A stretch of 56,477 bases of DNA from the NCBI GenBank assembly GCA_000378885.1, contig KB900461.1:161847-218323 (forward strand). The letters are read 5' to 3'. The translations under genes were made by a program, and so were the position numbers. Below are positions 24,073 to 32,013 of the stretch, one piece after another. How positions within the stretch are numbered: the stretch's first letter is position 1; each line of letters starts with the position of its first letter. This DNA comes from an actinobacterium SCGC AAA044-N04. GTDB taxonomy: Bacteria; Actinomycetota; Actinomycetes; Nanopelagicales; Nanopelagicaceae. The notes below the pieces were generated by a model, which ran no database searches, had not been told where the DNA came from, and saw only the letters and a list, made by a program, of their open reading frames with translations.

Positions 24073-25002
24073 TCATGCAGAAACCGCATTCAGTTTTTCA
24101 ACTTCTTCCCTACTCAACTCCACAACCTGAATAATCTCTTCCACTTGCTCCACAGTTCTAGCAGATGCAATTGGCACACTGACACTTGGTTGAGCTCTTA
24201 GCCAGGCAAGTGCAACGGCAGAAAGTGAAACGTTGTGGTTCTTAGCAACTACATCCATTGTCTTTAGCACTTCGTAGTTCTTATCAGTTGCATATTCTCT
24301 AGCACCTGCTGCCCGCTTTGAATCAACTTCAGTAACTTCTGGGCGGTATTTGCCGGTGAGGAATCCTCTAGCGATGCCATAGAAAGGAATGTTTGAAATT
24401 CCTAGATCTGCTACTACTTGTGACATTTCACCTTCGTAGGTTTTTCTATCGACGAGGTTATAGAGATCTTGAACGGCAACGTAGGCAGGGATGTTGTTAT
24501 CTTCACTGAACTTAATTGATTCACGCAAGCGTGCTGGAGTGAAGTTAGAGGCGGCGATGTAGCGGACCTTGCCTTGTGCGATTAGTTGGGCGTATGCACC
24601 AAGAGTTTCTTCAATTGAAACGCTTTCATCATCTGAGTGGCTGTAGTAAAGATCGATGTAATCAGTTTGAAGACGATTTAAAGATTCTTCGCAGGCTGCA
24701 AAGATGTTCTTTGCAGATAGGCCTGGACGTGTGTCCATCTTTGAGACTTTGGTGGCAATAACCATTGATTGGCGGTTGTTGCGCTTTTTCATCCAAGATC
24801 CAATAACAGATTCAGATTCACCACCCACATGTCCTTCAACCCACTGGTTGTACATATCGGCAGTGTCGATGAAGTTACCGGCATGTGAGCTATAGGCATC
24901 CATGACCGCATGGGATTGGGCTTCATCGGCATTGCTGCCAAAGATGTTGCTACCTAGGCACAAAGGATGAACTACGAGGTCAGTTTGCGGGATAGTGATC
25001 AT
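24073..25002 (-). CDS. Aldo/keto reductase
   Basis: A ~309-residue NADPH-dependent oxidoreductase of the AKR superfamily. The start at 25002 (MITIPQTDLVVHPLCLGSN) is preferred over a GTG 18 bp upstream because a leaderless promoter precedes it. Catalytic residues fit the family: FIDTADMYN (Asp, Tyr), ATKVSKMD (Lys), and YYSHSDD (His). The SNF and ALAWLRAQPSV segments match cofactor and barrel positions. Substrate cannot be read. It is convergent with paralog 3 of the surface peptidases (30-bp gap) and divergent from the UPF0303 gene. Confidence 0.85.
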   Translation of the reverse strand: MITIPQTDLVVHPLCLGSNIFGSNADEAQSHAVMDAYSSHAGNFIDTADMYNQWVEGHVGGESESVIGSWMKKRNNRQSMVIATKVSKMDTRPGLSAKNIFAACEESLNRLQTDYIDLYYSHSDDESVSIEETLGAYAQLIAQGKVRYIAASNFTPARLRESIKFSEDNNIPAYVAVQDLYNLVDRKTYEGEMSQVVADLGISNIPFYGIARGFLTGKYRPEVTEVDSKRAAGAREYATDKNYEVLKTMDVVAKNHNVSLSAVALAWLRAQPSVSVPIASARTVEQVEEIIQVVELSREEVEKLNAVSA

Positions 25003-25008
25003 GCACGC

Positions 25009-25014
25009 ACAGTA
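25009..25014 (-). promoter_or_regulatory. Leaderless -10 (TACTGT) for the aldo/keto reductase
   Basis: Read on the minus strand: TACTGT, 6 nt, then ATG at 25002. On the plus strand TAAGGC (25013-25018) shares the central TA and may serve the divergent gene weakly. Confidence 0.5.
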
Positions 25015-25029
25015 AGGCACAATTAGCGC

Positions 25030-25521
25030 GTGGTCGAAACAACGGGCGGGTTCACAAGTGCAGGGTTAGCTCTAGAGGCTAAAACGTTAGAGCTTCCTTC
25101 CCTGTCCCAAAAAGAGGCAATTGAGATCGGCGAGATCGCACTTGATCTTGGCTTTGAGCGCTCCGTGCCCATTGCTGTTGAGGTTCGATTAAAAGAGTGG
25201 GTTGTATTTCATGCATCCCTACCGGGATCATCTCCTGATAATGATGCATGGATCGCGCGCAAAGCGCGCGTTGTGTTAGCAACAGGTAACTCAACAATGT
25301 TTGAAAGAGTTTTAGCTGAAGAACAAGGCATTGATTGGTATGCCAGCAAAGGATTACCAGAGGAAACTCATGCTATTCATGGTGGTGGCTTAGCTTTAAA
25401 CGTTGCAGGTTTTGGTTGCATTGGAATTTTACTTATTAGTGGATTGCCACAAGTGCAAGATCACTTACTCGGCGTGGAAGTACTCACTGAGTTCTTGGCA
25501 AGAAAAGGCGAACTACCGTGA
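25030..25521 (+). CDS. UPF0303 / GlcG-HbpS-like (heme-degrading domain family) protein
   Basis: A 163-residue single-domain protein. The central pattern (VPIAVEVRLKEWVVFHASLP, then a Trp-Ile-Arg-Lys stretch) and the end (HGGGLALNVAGFGCIGILLISGLPQVQDHLLGVEVL, listed here only as family landmarks HGGG and GLPQVQDH) match the UPF0303/DUF336 fold. Members bind small ligands, in some cases heme or corrinoids; the real role is unknown. The start is GTG 25030; no clear Shine-Dalgarno precedes it. The stop overlaps the next gene by 4 bp, so it probably belongs to the sugar kinase operon. Confidence 0.7.
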   Translation: MVETTGGFTSAGLALEAKTLELPSLSQKEAIEIGEIALDLGFERSVPIAVEVRLKEWVVFHASLPGSSPDNDAWIARKARVVLATGNSTMFERVLAEEQGIDWYASKGLPEETHAIHGGGLALNVAGFGCIGILLISGLPQVQDHLLGVEVLTEFLARKGELP

Positions 25522-26420
25522 GCATCTGGGTGTGTGGTGAAGTATTAATAGATATTTTACCAACCGGTCCGGTTGTGGGTGGTGGACCAGCAAATACTGC
25601 TAAATCACTCGCGCGCTTAGGCCATGAAGTTGATTTTATTGATGGTATTTCAACTGATGCTTACGGTGTGAGTGCAAAAAAGGAATTGAGCAGAGATGGT
25701 GTGGGATTAGGGCTATCTCATTCCAGTGATAAACCCACCTGCACAGCAACTGTTACTTTAGATTCACAAGGCTCTGCTTCCTATGAGTTCCTTATCGATG
25801 GCACCGCTACTTTTGATTTCAATTCCTCTTGGCTTCCTGATCCTGAAAGGTTAAAGCCTTCGGTATTACACATAGGAACTCTTGTAACAATCATTGAGCC
25901 CGGAGCAAGCGTTCTCTTTGATTGGGCAGTAAAAGTAGGCGAATTTGCACCTATTGTCTTTGATCCCAACATCAGGCCATCAGTGATGGCAGATAGAGCG
26001 AAATACGCTGCTGCAGTTGAGAAATGGGTCTCTATATCTTCGGTTGTGAAAGTAAGTGATGATGACATTGCGTGGTTATATCCAAGCGATTCTTTAGATG
26101 TTGTGGCACATCGCTGGATTGATGCGGGCGTGAGCTGCGTAGTTGTTACACGCGGTGAAAAGGGGCTTATTGGTTTTACTTCTTCGGGGATGGAAGAAGT
26201 AGAGGGCGTGAAGGTCGATGTTGTGGACACCGTGGGCGCGGGAGACACCGTGGGCGCAGTTGTTGTGGAAGGCATAATCAAGCACTCTGTGCATGGTTTG
26301 CAGGGTCAGGTATTAAACGCTTTGTTACACAAAGCAGCTATTGCCGCTGGTGTTACTTGTTCACGTGCTGGTGCACAGCCACCACGAGCGCACGAATTAG
26401 TAGAAGCGATGGAAAAGTAA
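25518..26420 (+). CDS. PfkB-family carbohydrate kinase (fructokinase-like)
   Basis: A 300-residue ribokinase-fold sugar kinase. It begins WVCGEVLIDILPTG, then GGGPANTAKSLARLGHEV (sugar-binding PfkB signature 1), and ends with the anion-hole/catalytic motif DVVDTVGAGDTVGAVVVEG, in which the Asp of GAGD is the base. FDPNIRPSV is typical of fructokinases. It starts with GTG overlapping the preceding stop by 4 bp, and its stop shares one base with the next start. With the epimerase downstream it points to uptake or salvage of a free hexose. Confidence 0.85.
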   Translation: MSIWVCGEVLIDILPTGPVVGGGPANTAKSLARLGHEVDFIDGISTDAYGVSAKKELSRDGVGLGLSHSSDKPTCTATVTLDSQGSASYEFLIDGTATFDFNSSWLPDPERLKPSVLHIGTLVTIIEPGASVLFDWAVKVGEFAPIVFDPNIRPSVMADRAKYAAAVEKWVSISSVVKVSDDDIAWLYPSDSLDVVAHRWIDAGVSCVVVTRGEKGLIGFTSSGMEEVEGVKVDVVDTVGAGDTVGAVVVEGIIKHSVHGLQGQVLNALLHKAAIAAGVTCSRAGAQPPRAHELVEAMEK

Positions 26421-27187
26421 TGGAATTTATTGATGATGCTGAGTTTCAGATAGCTATTGATAACGACAATGGTGCGCGTATTACTTCGCTGAAGTGGCGT
26501 GACAATGAATTTGCTGTGCCCTTTAGAGGACAGGTTCACACATCTGGTTGGTATGCGATGGCGCCTTGGGCTGGACGCATTAATGAGGGATTGATTAAGG
26601 ATTCTCAAGGTCAAGAGTTTCAATTACCAGCAACAATAGATCCACCCCATGCGCTGCATGGGTTTGGTCTTATCTCTTCGTGGCAAGAGATTGGTCCTGG
26701 TAGATCACTATTACATTTGCCAGCACCATATAACGGTGCAACTGTTGAGCAATCTATAGAGGTTTTAGATGATGCGCTGCGTTGGTCACTTGAATATGAA
26801 CCTAATGGCTGCGAACTTCCTGCATGGATGGGTTTTCATCCCTGGTTTGCTAGAGATTTAGATCGTGGTGGTAGTGCTGAGATTGAGTTTGCAGCTACTG
26901 AGATGTTGGTTCGTGGCAGTGATGGAATACCAACAGGAAAAAGAAGTGCTCCAACGCCTGCGCCTTGGGATGATGCTTTTACAGGCATTAAAGGCACGCC
27001 AGCAGTTGTTTGGGAAGATGTGGCAAGAATTTCTATTGAGTGCGATGCACCATGGTGGGTTGTTTACACAGAGGACTCTGAAGGAGTTTGTTTAGAGCCA
27101 CAAACAGCGCCCCCTGATGCGCAGAACTTAGGCATTAGTGGTGAGAACTACATCGAAGCGTTATTTGTTTTTGAATCTCTTGAATAG
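26420..27187 (+). CDS. Aldose 1-epimerase family protein
   Basis: About 255 residues from the ATG in TAATG (26420), overlapping the kinase stop by one base; an upstream in-frame ATG would lie inside the kinase and gives a non-family N-terminus. It matches GalM-like mutarotases: NGARITSLKWRDNEF, PWAGRINEG, HALHGFGLI with the catalytic His, GFHPWFARD (second His), and late Glu in VCLEPQTAPPDA. It would interconvert alpha and beta anomers of a sugar before phosphorylation. Confidence 0.82.
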   Translation: MEFIDDAEFQIAIDNDNGARITSLKWRDNEFAVPFRGQVHTSGWYAMAPWAGRINEGLIKDSQGQEFQLPATIDPPHALHGFGLISSWQEIGPGRSLLHLPAPYNGATVEQSIEVLDDALRWSLEYEPNGCELPAWMGFHPWFARDLDRGGSAEIEFAATEMLVRGSDGIPTGKRSAPTPAPWDDAFTGIKGTPAVVWEDVARISIECDAPWWVVYTEDSEGVCLEPQTAPPDAQNLGISGENYIEALFVFESLE

Positions 27188-27190
27188 ACT
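27185..27190 (+). promoter_or_regulatory. Leaderless -10 (TAGACT) for the class-III aminotransferase
   Basis: TAGACT begins inside the preceding stop codon; 6 nt follow, then ATG at 27197. Confidence 0.55.
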
Positions 27191-27196
27191 ACTTAC

Positions 27197-28546
27197 ATGA
27201 TTAATAGAGATCACTTAGCTACTTTGCGTGCAAAAGAAGATGCACGCTTTCTTGCACTACACCCCAAATCAGGAGAGATGTTTAAGGCGGGACAGAAGAA
27301 CATGCCTGGCGGTGTGCCAATGTCATGGATGGCTAAGTGGCCAGGTGCTTATCCTGTCTTTGTTAGTCAGGCTAAGGGAGCACGCTTTAGTGATGTGGAT
27401 GGCAATACTTATATTGATTTTTGTTTAGGTGACACAGGCTCAATGACTGGGCACTCACCTGATGCAACAGTTGCAGCAATACGTGAGCAAGTAGGCAAAG
27501 GCATTACTGCCATGCTGCCTACGGCAGATGCGGCCATTGTCTCTGCCGAACTTGCTGCACGCTTTGGTTTGCCGCTGTGGCAGTTCACAGTCTCTGCCAC
27601 TGATGCTAACCGTCACGTGATTCGCTATAGCCGAATGATTACAGGCCGCTCAAAGATTGTAGTTATTGATCGTTGTTATCACGGCTCAGTAGATGAAACC
27701 TTTGCAACACTAGATGGTGCGAGCAACACAGTTGCCCGTGAAGGAAACATTGGAGCACCAGTTGCTCTGGATCAAACAACACGGGTGGTGGAATTTAACG
27801 ACATAGCTGGAATGGAAAAAGCTTTAGCTCACGGTGATGTTGCAGCTATCTTGATGGAGCCTGCAATGACTAATGTGGGAATTGTCTTGCCACAGGCTGG
27901 TTATCTTGAGGCTGTGCAAGAGTTAGCAAAGAAGTATGGGACGATCTTGATTATTGATGAGACACATACTATTTCTGTTGGCCCTGGTGGAATGACGGCA
28001 GATAGAGGCTTAAAGCCAGATTTTTTAACTATTGGTAAAGCAATTGCTGGAGGAATTCCAACTGGAACATTTGGAATGACTCAAAAGATTGCTGATGACA
28101 TCAAGCGAATGGTTGAGCTTGAAATTATTGACACCGGTGGCATTGGTGGCACTTTGGCAGGTAATGCACTCTCTCTTGCCTCTATGCGGGCAACGCTGAA
28201 AGAGGTTTTAACTCAAAAGAACTTTGATCATATGATCGAGCTTGGCACACGCTGGTCTGATGGCGTGGACGGGGCGATACAAGAGTTTGAATTGCCATGG
28301 ACCTGTAATCGCTTAGGAGCACGTGGTGAATACATGTTTGGTAAAAGTGCTCCTGTTACTGGGGCAGATGCCAACAACGCAGGAGATTTTGAACTAGAGC
28401 AATACATTCACTTGCGCATGCTCAATGATGGCTTTTTGATTACGCCTTTCCATAACATGGCGCTGATGTGTCCAGATACAACGGCAGCAGATGTTGATGC
28501 TCATACGCATGCTTTTAGGGCTATGTGCGCAGAACTCGTGCAATAA
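27197..28546 (+). CDS. Class-III PLP aminotransferase (glutamate-1-semialdehyde aminomutase-like)
   Basis: A 449-residue fold-type I PLP enzyme. It has the family entry GARFSDVDGNTYIDF, the PLP aspartate in LIIDETHTIS, the Schiff-base lysine in FLTIGKAIAGGIPTG, and a C-terminal FLITPFHNMALMCP. It resembles HemL-like proteins but the residues around SVSATDANRHVIRYSR replace the usual GSEA phosphate loop, so a true HemL role is doubtful; related enzymes work on other amino-ketones or beta-amino acids. It follows the sugar genes and has its own leaderless promoter, so link to them is uncertain. Confidence 0.75.
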   Translation: MINRDHLATLRAKEDARFLALHPKSGEMFKAGQKNMPGGVPMSWMAKWPGAYPVFVSQAKGARFSDVDGNTYIDFCLGDTGSMTGHSPDATVAAIREQVGKGITAMLPTADAAIVSAELAARFGLPLWQFTVSATDANRHVIRYSRMITGRSKIVVIDRCYHGSVDETFATLDGASNTVAREGNIGAPVALDQTTRVVEFNDIAGMEKALAHGDVAAILMEPAMTNVGIVLPQAGYLEAVQELAKKYGTILIIDETHTISVGPGGMTADRGLKPDFLTIGKAIAGGIPTGTFGMTQKIADDIKRMVELEIIDTGGIGGTLAGNALSLASMRATLKEVLTQKNFDHMIELGTRWSDGVDGAIQEFELPWTCNRLGARGEYMFGKSAPVTGADANNAGDFELEQYIHLRMLNDGFLITPFHNMALMCPDTTAADVDAHTHAFRAMCAELVQ

Positions 28547-28550
28547 CCTA

Positions 28551-28580
28551 TTGACGGATTAAATCGAGGCGGAGCAGACT
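28551..28580 (+). promoter_or_regulatory. Promoter TTGACG-N18-CAGACT, leaderless
   Basis: A good -35 (28551-28556), 18-bp spacer, weak -10 CAGACT (28575-28580), then 6 nt to ATG 28587. Confidence 0.5.
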
Positions 28581-28586
28581 TGACTC

Positions 28587-29690
28587 ATGAAGCGCTCTCT
28601 CTCACTCACCATCTCGTTCTTGCTCATTTTCCTTGCACTATCTCCAATCAAGGCCAATGCTGCTGATTGGACGATGACAGAAGATGCAGGCGTTCATGTG
28701 AAAATGGGTATGAATGGCGTATCACCACACGTTGAACGATTAAATGGCGTTGATCGCGTATGGCGCTCTGATGGTCCTACAGGAACTGTTGCCAGTGATT
28801 GCAATGATGAGGGCGTTTGCACGAATGTTTCCCTAACGGGACGGTTGGGAAATGACTTTACCGTTATTACATTTTCAAACGGTTCCAAGCGTGCTTACTT
28901 TAAAGATATCGATGGGTCATCCCAACAGGTTTATTCTGCTCCTTGTATTGATGCAGGATGCACGAGTCTTGGAACTAGAACGGCAACAACTCCCGATATG
29001 AAGATGCCCGTCACTATGAAAGCGTGGGGCGTTCCCGATCCAGTGCTATTACCAGATGGAAAAGTGCGGATATATATTGTGGAGAGCCCAGTAGAAGGCA
29101 GATGTACAGAGAAAATTGCTTCCTACATTTCAACTGATGGAATCACTTTCACCAAAGAGCCAGGGTGGCGTTTTGAAAATGGTTATGTCGATACAGAAAT
29201 CTTGCGCGCAAAAAGCGGTGATTACGTCATGATCATGTCAGATATTGCCTGCACCTCTAGCAATCGGCAGATGTTTTTTGTGAGCACTTCAACAGATGGA
29301 TTAACTTGGGCAGCTCCGCAGATGCTCACTGGACCAGGAATAGAAGGTCTTGATCCAACTGGTTATGAAATCTCACCGGGGGTCTTCCGAATTTATTACG
29401 CCCAAGGTGGTGCAAACCAGACGTTTGTAGTCAAGCGCGGTACTTTGAAGTACACACCGGCGCCAGTTGTTACCGCCACCCCTACTCCAACACCAACTCC
29501 AACACCAACACCAACGCCTACACCTACTCCAACAGTTACGGCAACGCCTTCATCAACACCTGTAGCTGTCGTTGCAAAACCAACAACCGTTGCAAAAATG
29601 ACAACTATCACCTGTATTAAAGGAAAAACAACCAAGAAGGTGACAGCAGTAAACCCTAAGTGTCCTAGCGGGTATAAAAAGAAGGCTTAA
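28587..29690 (+). CDS. Secreted beta-propeller-like protein with Pro-Thr linker and Cys-pair tail
   Basis: A 367-residue exported protein. A signal peptide (KRSLSLTISFLLIFLALSP) is followed by a ~260-residue domain with repeated WGVPDPVLLPDGKVRIYIVE, ISTDGITFTKEPGW and STSTDGLTWAAPQML blocks, the spacing and Asp-rich turns of sialidase or five-bladed glycosidase-type propellers. Whether it cuts sugars is not shown. A Pro-Thr repeat linker (about residues 297-320) follows, then a ~30-residue tail with two Cys (ITCIKGKTTKKVT ... NPKCPSGYKKKA). The tail echoes the Cys-pair module at the N-terminus of the three surface peptidases and may bind the wall (inference). Confidence 0.68.
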   Translation: MKRSLSLTISFLLIFLALSPIKANAADWTMTEDAGVHVKMGMNGVSPHVERLNGVDRVWRSDGPTGTVASDCNDEGVCTNVSLTGRLGNDFTVITFSNGSKRAYFKDIDGSSQQVYSAPCIDAGCTSLGTRTATTPDMKMPVTMKAWGVPDPVLLPDGKVRIYIVESPVEGRCTEKIASYISTDGITFTKEPGWRFENGYVDTEILRAKSGDYVMIMSDIACTSSNRQMFFVSTSTDGLTWAAPQMLTGPGIEGLDPTGYEISPGVFRIYYAQGGANQTFVVKRGTLKYTPAPVVTATPTPTPTPTPTPTPTPTPTVTATPSSTPVAVVAKPTTVAKMTTITCIKGKTTKKVTAVNPKCPSGYKKKA

Positions 29691-29709
29691 CTAACTGGGC
29701 TCTCACTGA

Positions 29710-29715
29710 TAACCT
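29710..29715 (+). promoter_or_regulatory. Leaderless -10 (TAACCT) for the cysteine-desulfurase-like gene
   Basis: TAACCT, 7 nt, then ATG at 29723. Confidence 0.55.
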
Positions 29716-29722
29716 GCCTCAC

Positions 29723-30925
29723 ATGACATACGACGTCCACAAGATCCGCTCCCACTTTCCTTCACTTAACACTGGCCTTGCATTTTTTTGTGGCCCTGGG
29801 GGATCTCAAGTTCCAATGGTCGTTGGAGCAGCAATTGCTCACGCAATTACTAAGCCGATCTCTAATAGAAATATAAATACGGAGAGTGAGAAGAACGCGG
29901 AAGAGTATGTGGTGGGCTTTAGGCAAGCTGTTGGTGATCTCATTGATGTTGATCCACGTGGTGTTGTCTATGGTCGCTCATGGACACAGCTCACTTATGA
30001 TTTCTCTCGCACCCTGGCTAAGAACTGGGGACCAGGAGATGAAGTAGTTGTCTCTCGCCTTGATCATGATTCAAATGTTCGTCCATGGATCCAGGCAGCT
30101 GAAGCTGTTGGTGCAACCGTGCGCTGGGCAGAGATAGATACCAAGACAACTGAGATTAGCGCTGCTGCAGTTGAAGCAGTTTTATCTTCTAAGACAAAGC
30201 TTGTTGCAATTACAGGTGCTGGAAACACCATTGGCACTAGACCTGATCTAAAAGCTATTGGGGCTGCTGTGCACAAGGTGGGAGCACTGTTTTATGTTGA
30301 TGGCGTGCACTTAACACCACACGCTGCAATTAGCGTTAAAGATATAGGTGCAGACTTCTTTGGTTTCTCTTTCTACAAATTAATGGGACCACATTGTGCG
30401 GCCCTGGCAGCCTCTCCAGCACTTCTTGAGACGTTATCTAATGACAAGTTATTACCTGCAACCAATATCGTCCCAGAGCGCTTTGAGTTCGGCACATTGC
30501 CATACGAGCTCATGGCTGGATGTATTGCAGCAGTCAATTTTATTGCCGAGATGGCGCCAGGTGATGGTGTTACTAGGCGCGAGAAGATCGTCAACTCAAT
30601 GAATGCGTTAGAAAAGTACGAAGATGAACTACTGGAATATCTAGAGAGCTCTGTTGCATCACTACCCGGAGTAACTTTGTATGGAAAAGCAAAGCACCGC
30701 ACACCAACAATCTATTTCTCTTTTGCAGGCCATGACAGCGTTGATATCTATAAAGCTATGGCGCTAAAAAGCGTCACACTTCCTGCATCAAATTTTTATG
30801 CCCTAGAGGTCTCGCGTGCACTTGGCTTGGGTGATGCTGGCGCACTGCGCGCAGGTCTAGCCCCATACTCAACACGAGATGATGTTGATCGCCTCGTTGC
30901 AGGCTTAAAAGAGCTCACTGCCTGA
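29723..30925 (+). CDS. Cysteine desulfurase-like protein (class V aminotransferase)
   Basis: A 400-residue fold-type I PLP enzyme of the class V family. It has the conserved opening FFCGPGGSQVP, SRLDHDSNVRPW, the PLP Asp/His in FYVDGVHLTPHA, and the Schiff-base lysine in FFGFSFYKLMGPH. It most resembles the 'cysteine desulfurase-like' subgroup rather than SufS or IscS, and no Fe-S assembly genes are nearby, so it may act on another amino acid. It appears monocistronic with a leaderless promoter. Confidence 0.8.
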   Translation: MTYDVHKIRSHFPSLNTGLAFFCGPGGSQVPMVVGAAIAHAITKPISNRNINTESEKNAEEYVVGFRQAVGDLIDVDPRGVVYGRSWTQLTYDFSRTLAKNWGPGDEVVVSRLDHDSNVRPWIQAAEAVGATVRWAEIDTKTTEISAAAVEAVLSSKTKLVAITGAGNTIGTRPDLKAIGAAVHKVGALFYVDGVHLTPHAAISVKDIGADFFGFSFYKLMGPHCAALAASPALLETLSNDKLLPATNIVPERFEFGTLPYELMAGCIAAVNFIAEMAPGDGVTRREKIVNSMNALEKYEDELLEYLESSVASLPGVTLYGKAKHRTPTIYFSFAGHDSVDIYKAMALKSVTLPASNFYALEVSRALGLGDAGALRAGLAPYSTRDDVDRLVAGLKELTA

Positions 30926-30930
30926 GGTTT

Positions 30931-30948
30931 TCACAAAAAACTCACAAG
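30931..30948 (+). promoter_or_regulatory. PhoP-type direct repeat TCACAAA-N4-TCACAAG
   Basis: Two 7-bp units at 30931-30937 and 30942-30948, an 11-bp period. The architecture equals that described for mycobacterial PhoP sites (7-bp repeats with 4-bp gap). It lies upstream of a -10 candidate TATATT (30981-30986) and about 80 bp before the start of the Ala-rich protein. Confidence 0.45.
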
Positions 30949-31029
30949 GTAGCCAGAGCTTTGCCACAGGTAGTTGGCTCTATATTTGCCTTATCCGCAA
31001 GTGGTTGTGGAAGAGATGAGGGAGATATC

Positions 31030-31395
31030 ATGATCACGTTAAAGCGCACCATTGCAGTAGCAACTGCTGCAGGTCTATTTGCACTTGTGGGTGTTTCGGG
31101 GGCACAAGCAGCTGAACCAACTACACCTGTAGTTAAGAAGGTTGCATTAACACCAGAACAAAAAGCAGCATTTGAAGCAGCAAAGGCAGCATTTAAATCT
31201 GCACACACTGCACGTCAAGCTGCCGTTGCAACTGCAAAGCCAGCAATTGAATCCGCAAAAGCGAGCTTTGAAGCTGCACGTTCTGCCGCAACAACACCGG
31301 AGGCAAAGAAAGCTGCACGCGATGCTTTCAAAGCAGCCGTTGCAACCGCTAGAGCAGGTATTCCTGCCAAGCCGGTGAAACCTGTTCGACCTTAA
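31030..31395 (+). CDS. Small secreted Ala/Lys-rich helical protein
   Basis: A 121-residue protein from ATG 31030, which has a Shine-Dalgarno (GAGGGAG) and yields a signal peptide (TLKRTIAVATAAGLFALVG, cleavage after AQA); a start 69 bp upstream would not. The mature part is nearly all helix: repeated EQKAAFEAAKAAFK, ESAKASFEAARSA, EAKKAARDAFKAAV units, then a short Pro/Lys tail. Similar in flavour to the coiled-coil end of the S-layer-like protein. It may be a periplasmic or wall-associated spacer; function not recognised. A strong terminator follows. Confidence 0.65.
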   Translation: MITLKRTIAVATAAGLFALVGVSGAQAAEPTTPVVKKVALTPEQKAAFEAAKAAFKSAHTARQAAVATAKPAIESAKASFEAARSAATTPEAKKAARDAFKAAVATARAGIPAKPVKPVRP

Positions 31396-31409
31396 TAAAG
31401 GTTAGAGAT

Positions 31410-31442
31410 AAAAAAGGAGCCAGTTCCCCTGGCTCCTTTTTT
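31410..31442 (+). terminator. Intrinsic terminator after the Ala-rich protein
   Basis: Stem GGAGCCAG/CTGGCTCC (31416-31423 with 31429-31436) flanked by A6 and T6, loop TTCCC. The A/T symmetry could let it act on both strands. Confidence 0.88.
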
Positions 31443-31462
31443 CTTGTTCACAAAAAAGAAGA

Positions 31463-31506
31463 AGGCCCAAGCGATATAGCTTTCGCTAGGGATCTCTCTT
31501 GGGCTT
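31463..31506 (-). terminator. Terminator of the glnR-mshD operon (minus strand)
   Basis: Outer stem GCCCAAG/CTTGGGC plus flanking pairs, with an inner hairpin AGCGA/TCGCT. Read on the minus strand it ends in CTTCTTCTTTTTT, the expected U-rich tail. Confidence 0.7.
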
Positions 31507-31533
31507 TGGATAAAGAGTACAGCTATTTTTGAA

Positions 31534-32010
31534 CTAGTTAAACCCTAGCGACTCATAGAGCTTTATACCCTTTTCATTATCAGCATCGACATACAACATC
31601 GCATGCTTTAAACCCTTAGTAACAAAGTAGTTAATAGCCTCTACAGAGAGTGCTCGTGCAATACCGCGGCCGTGGTGCTCTGGCGCAGTTCCAACAACAT
31701 AGAGCTCACCGACTGGATCTTGATTCACTAGATCTTGGTGAATCTTGGTCCAGACAAAGCCTTCTATTACTCCTTTTTCGGTTGCAAGAAAGAAACCTTC
31801 GGGATCAAACCAGGGCTCTGCCATTCGGTTTTCTAGATCTGCCATTGCCCAATTACCTTGGTCAGCGTGGTGGGCAAAGACTAGATTGTTCAGATCTAGC
31901 CATGCTTGTTTATGGATAGAGACATCAAAGCTTTCGATGGTGTAGTCGTGAGTTGCTTGAGTTAGTGAATCGCTAGTGAGATCACGGTGGAGTTTTAGAA
32001 TATGACGCAT
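31534..32010 (-). CDS. mshD: MshD-like GNAT acetyltransferase, single-domain
   Basis: A 158-residue GNAT protein that matches the C-terminal half of mycothiol synthase: LNNLVFAHHADQGNWAMADL, EPWFDPEGFFLATEKG, FVWTKIHQ, the acetyl-CoA loop GELYVVGTAPEHHGRGIARAL, and YVDADNEKGIKLYESLGF. MshD acetylates Cys-GlcN-Ins, the last step of mycothiol synthesis. Known MshD proteins have two GNAT domains (~300 residues); here the N-terminal domain is absent and the C-terminus stops right after LGF. It may be a reduced but working enzyme or a relative with another substrate. It follows glnR by 3 bp. Confidence 0.68.
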   Translation of the reverse strand: MRHILKLHRDLTSDSLTQATHDYTIESFDVSIHKQAWLDLNNLVFAHHADQGNWAMADLENRMAEPWFDPEGFFLATEKGVIEGFVWTKIHQDLVNQDPVGELYVVGTAPEHHGRGIARALSVEAINYFVTKGLKHAMLYVDADNEKGIKLYESLGFN

Positions 32011-32013
32011 AGT

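Noticed and set aside
26357-26419. Longer N-terminus for the aldose epimerase
   Set aside because: It would lie within the kinase gene, has no ribosome site, and the Cys/Trp-rich sequence does not fit the family; the TAATG overlap start is better.
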